A DNA stretch of 64,000 bases from Pandoraea terrae (GTDB lineage Bacteria; Pseudomonadota; Gammaproteobacteria; Burkholderiales; Burkholderiaceae): assembly GCF_902459695.1 (NCBI RefSeq), contig NZ_CABPRZ010000002.1, forward strand, positions 1 through 64,000. The letters run 5' to 3'. The notes below the pieces were generated by a model. The model worked only from the letters and a program-made list of their open reading frames with translations, made no database searches and was not told the DNA's origin. The position numbers were made by a program, and so were the translations under genes. Positions 63,628-64,000 of the stretch are shown here, in pieces. Position 1 is the stretch's first letter, and each line of letters opens with the position of its first letter.

Positions 63628-64000
63628 ATGGAACAGCAACCTGCTGCGCCCCGCGTCGCCATCGTGACCGGGGTGAGTTCAGGGATCGGCCGAGCCATCG
63701 CCGACACTCTGCTTGCCGAGGGCTGGCAAGTCATCGGTATCGACCGCACACCGTTCGATCCCCCGTCACCGCAGATGCGTGCGATCACCGTGGATCTCAC
63801 CGATTTCGATGCGTTGGGCGCGGTGCTTGCCGCATTGCCGGCGCCGACTGCGCTGGTGCATGCCGCGGGGTTCATGCGCACGGCGCTTCTCGGCGATCTG
63901 GCGCCTGAAGACGGCGCCGCGATGTGGCGCGTGCACGTCGATGCCGCCGCATTCCTCGCCAATGCACTCGTGCCGCGCATGACCGCCGGCGGACGTGTTG
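63628..64000 (+). CDS. Short-chain dehydrogenase/reductase, N-terminal part
   Basis: First 124 codons of an SDR cut off by the window end. Cofactor motif VAIVTGVSSGIGRAIADTLL and HAAGF (NNAG variant) are present; the catalytic Tyr/Lys lie beyond the window. Follows the DapA-family gene by 37 bp, so the two are probably one operon that oxidises or reduces a pathway intermediate. Confidence 0.85.
   Translation, partial: MEQQPAAPRVAIVTGVSSGIGRAIADTLLAEGWQVIGIDRTPFDPPSPQMRAITVDLTDFDALGAVLAALPAPTALVHAAGFMRTALLGDLAPEDGAAMWRVHVDAAAFLANALVPRMTAGGRV

Overview
This window looks like chromosome of a high-GC betaproteobacterium, most likely a member of the Burkholderiaceae (Burkholderia, Paraburkholderia or Pandoraea type). 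The two-subunit arginine succinyltransferase, the PHA granule genes (intracellular depolymerase, phasins), the DcaP-type porin and the DUF1488/DUF3562 proteins all fit that. The genus is an inference. Genes are tightly packed. I see no tRNA, rRNA, CRISPR array, insertion sequence or prophage gene.

Layout. 1-5.3 kb: the end of astC followed by aruF, aruG, astD and astB, the arginine succinyltransferase (AST) pathway with ATGA-type overlaps, but no astE directly after astB. 5.4-5.9 kb: an NADPH-dependent FMN reductase. 6.5-11.1 kb: a five-gene Fap-like secretion cassette (glycine-rich exported protein, two further exported proteins, a periplasmic C39 peptidase and an outer-membrane channel) behind a 600-bp, partly AT-rich leader. 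Two of the exported proteins carry a near-identical double-glycine motif of the kind C39 peptidases cleave. This is the most interesting part of the window. 11.3-15.6 kb: housekeeping and unknown genes (DUF1488, small membrane protein, HI0933-like flavoprotein, methyltransferase, HAD phosphatase).

15.6-28.8 kb: a cellulose synthesis locus in a permuted order (bcsB-bcsZ-bcsC-bcsQ-bcsA-bcsG), a divergent BcsR-like gene, and a 37-codon ORF coupled to bcsQ. BcsG implies phosphoethanolamine-modified cellulose. With the Fap-like cassette 5 kb away, this is plausibly a biofilm-matrix region. 28.8-36.1 kb: aldo/keto reductase, FAD-dependent reductase, LysR regulator, then HMG-CoA lyase, CaiB/BaiF CoA-transferase and an MFS transporter, which look like one small catabolic operon. 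36.2-39.0 kb: metallophosphoesterase, cupredoxin, ECF sigma factor and anti-sigma factor, probably one autoregulated stress operon. 39.1-40.7 kb: a DUF1254/DUF1214 protein.

40.7-52.0 kb: mainly minus strand, a branched-chain-amino-acid-type ABC transporter (with LivM and LivG fused), DcaP porin, LuxR-type regulator, periplasmic binding protein and SDR, joined by an APC permease, a small lipoprotein, a truncated SnoaL-like gene and a cupin. Three copies of an 18-bp palindrome (ATCGTC...GACGAT type) lie upstream of the porin and of the SDR and probably bind the LuxR regulator. The pathway's substrate cannot be read from sequence.

52.0-61.4 kb: genes linked to PHA storage and the envelope (intracellular PHA depolymerase, two phasins, a DUF3734 patatin), interspersed with GST, DUF3562, Amt, a Pal lipoprotein and a His/Gly-rich secreted protein. 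61.4-64.0 kb: an IclR regulator behind a duplicated 24-bp operator, a DapA-family lyase/aldolase and the start of an SDR that runs off the window.
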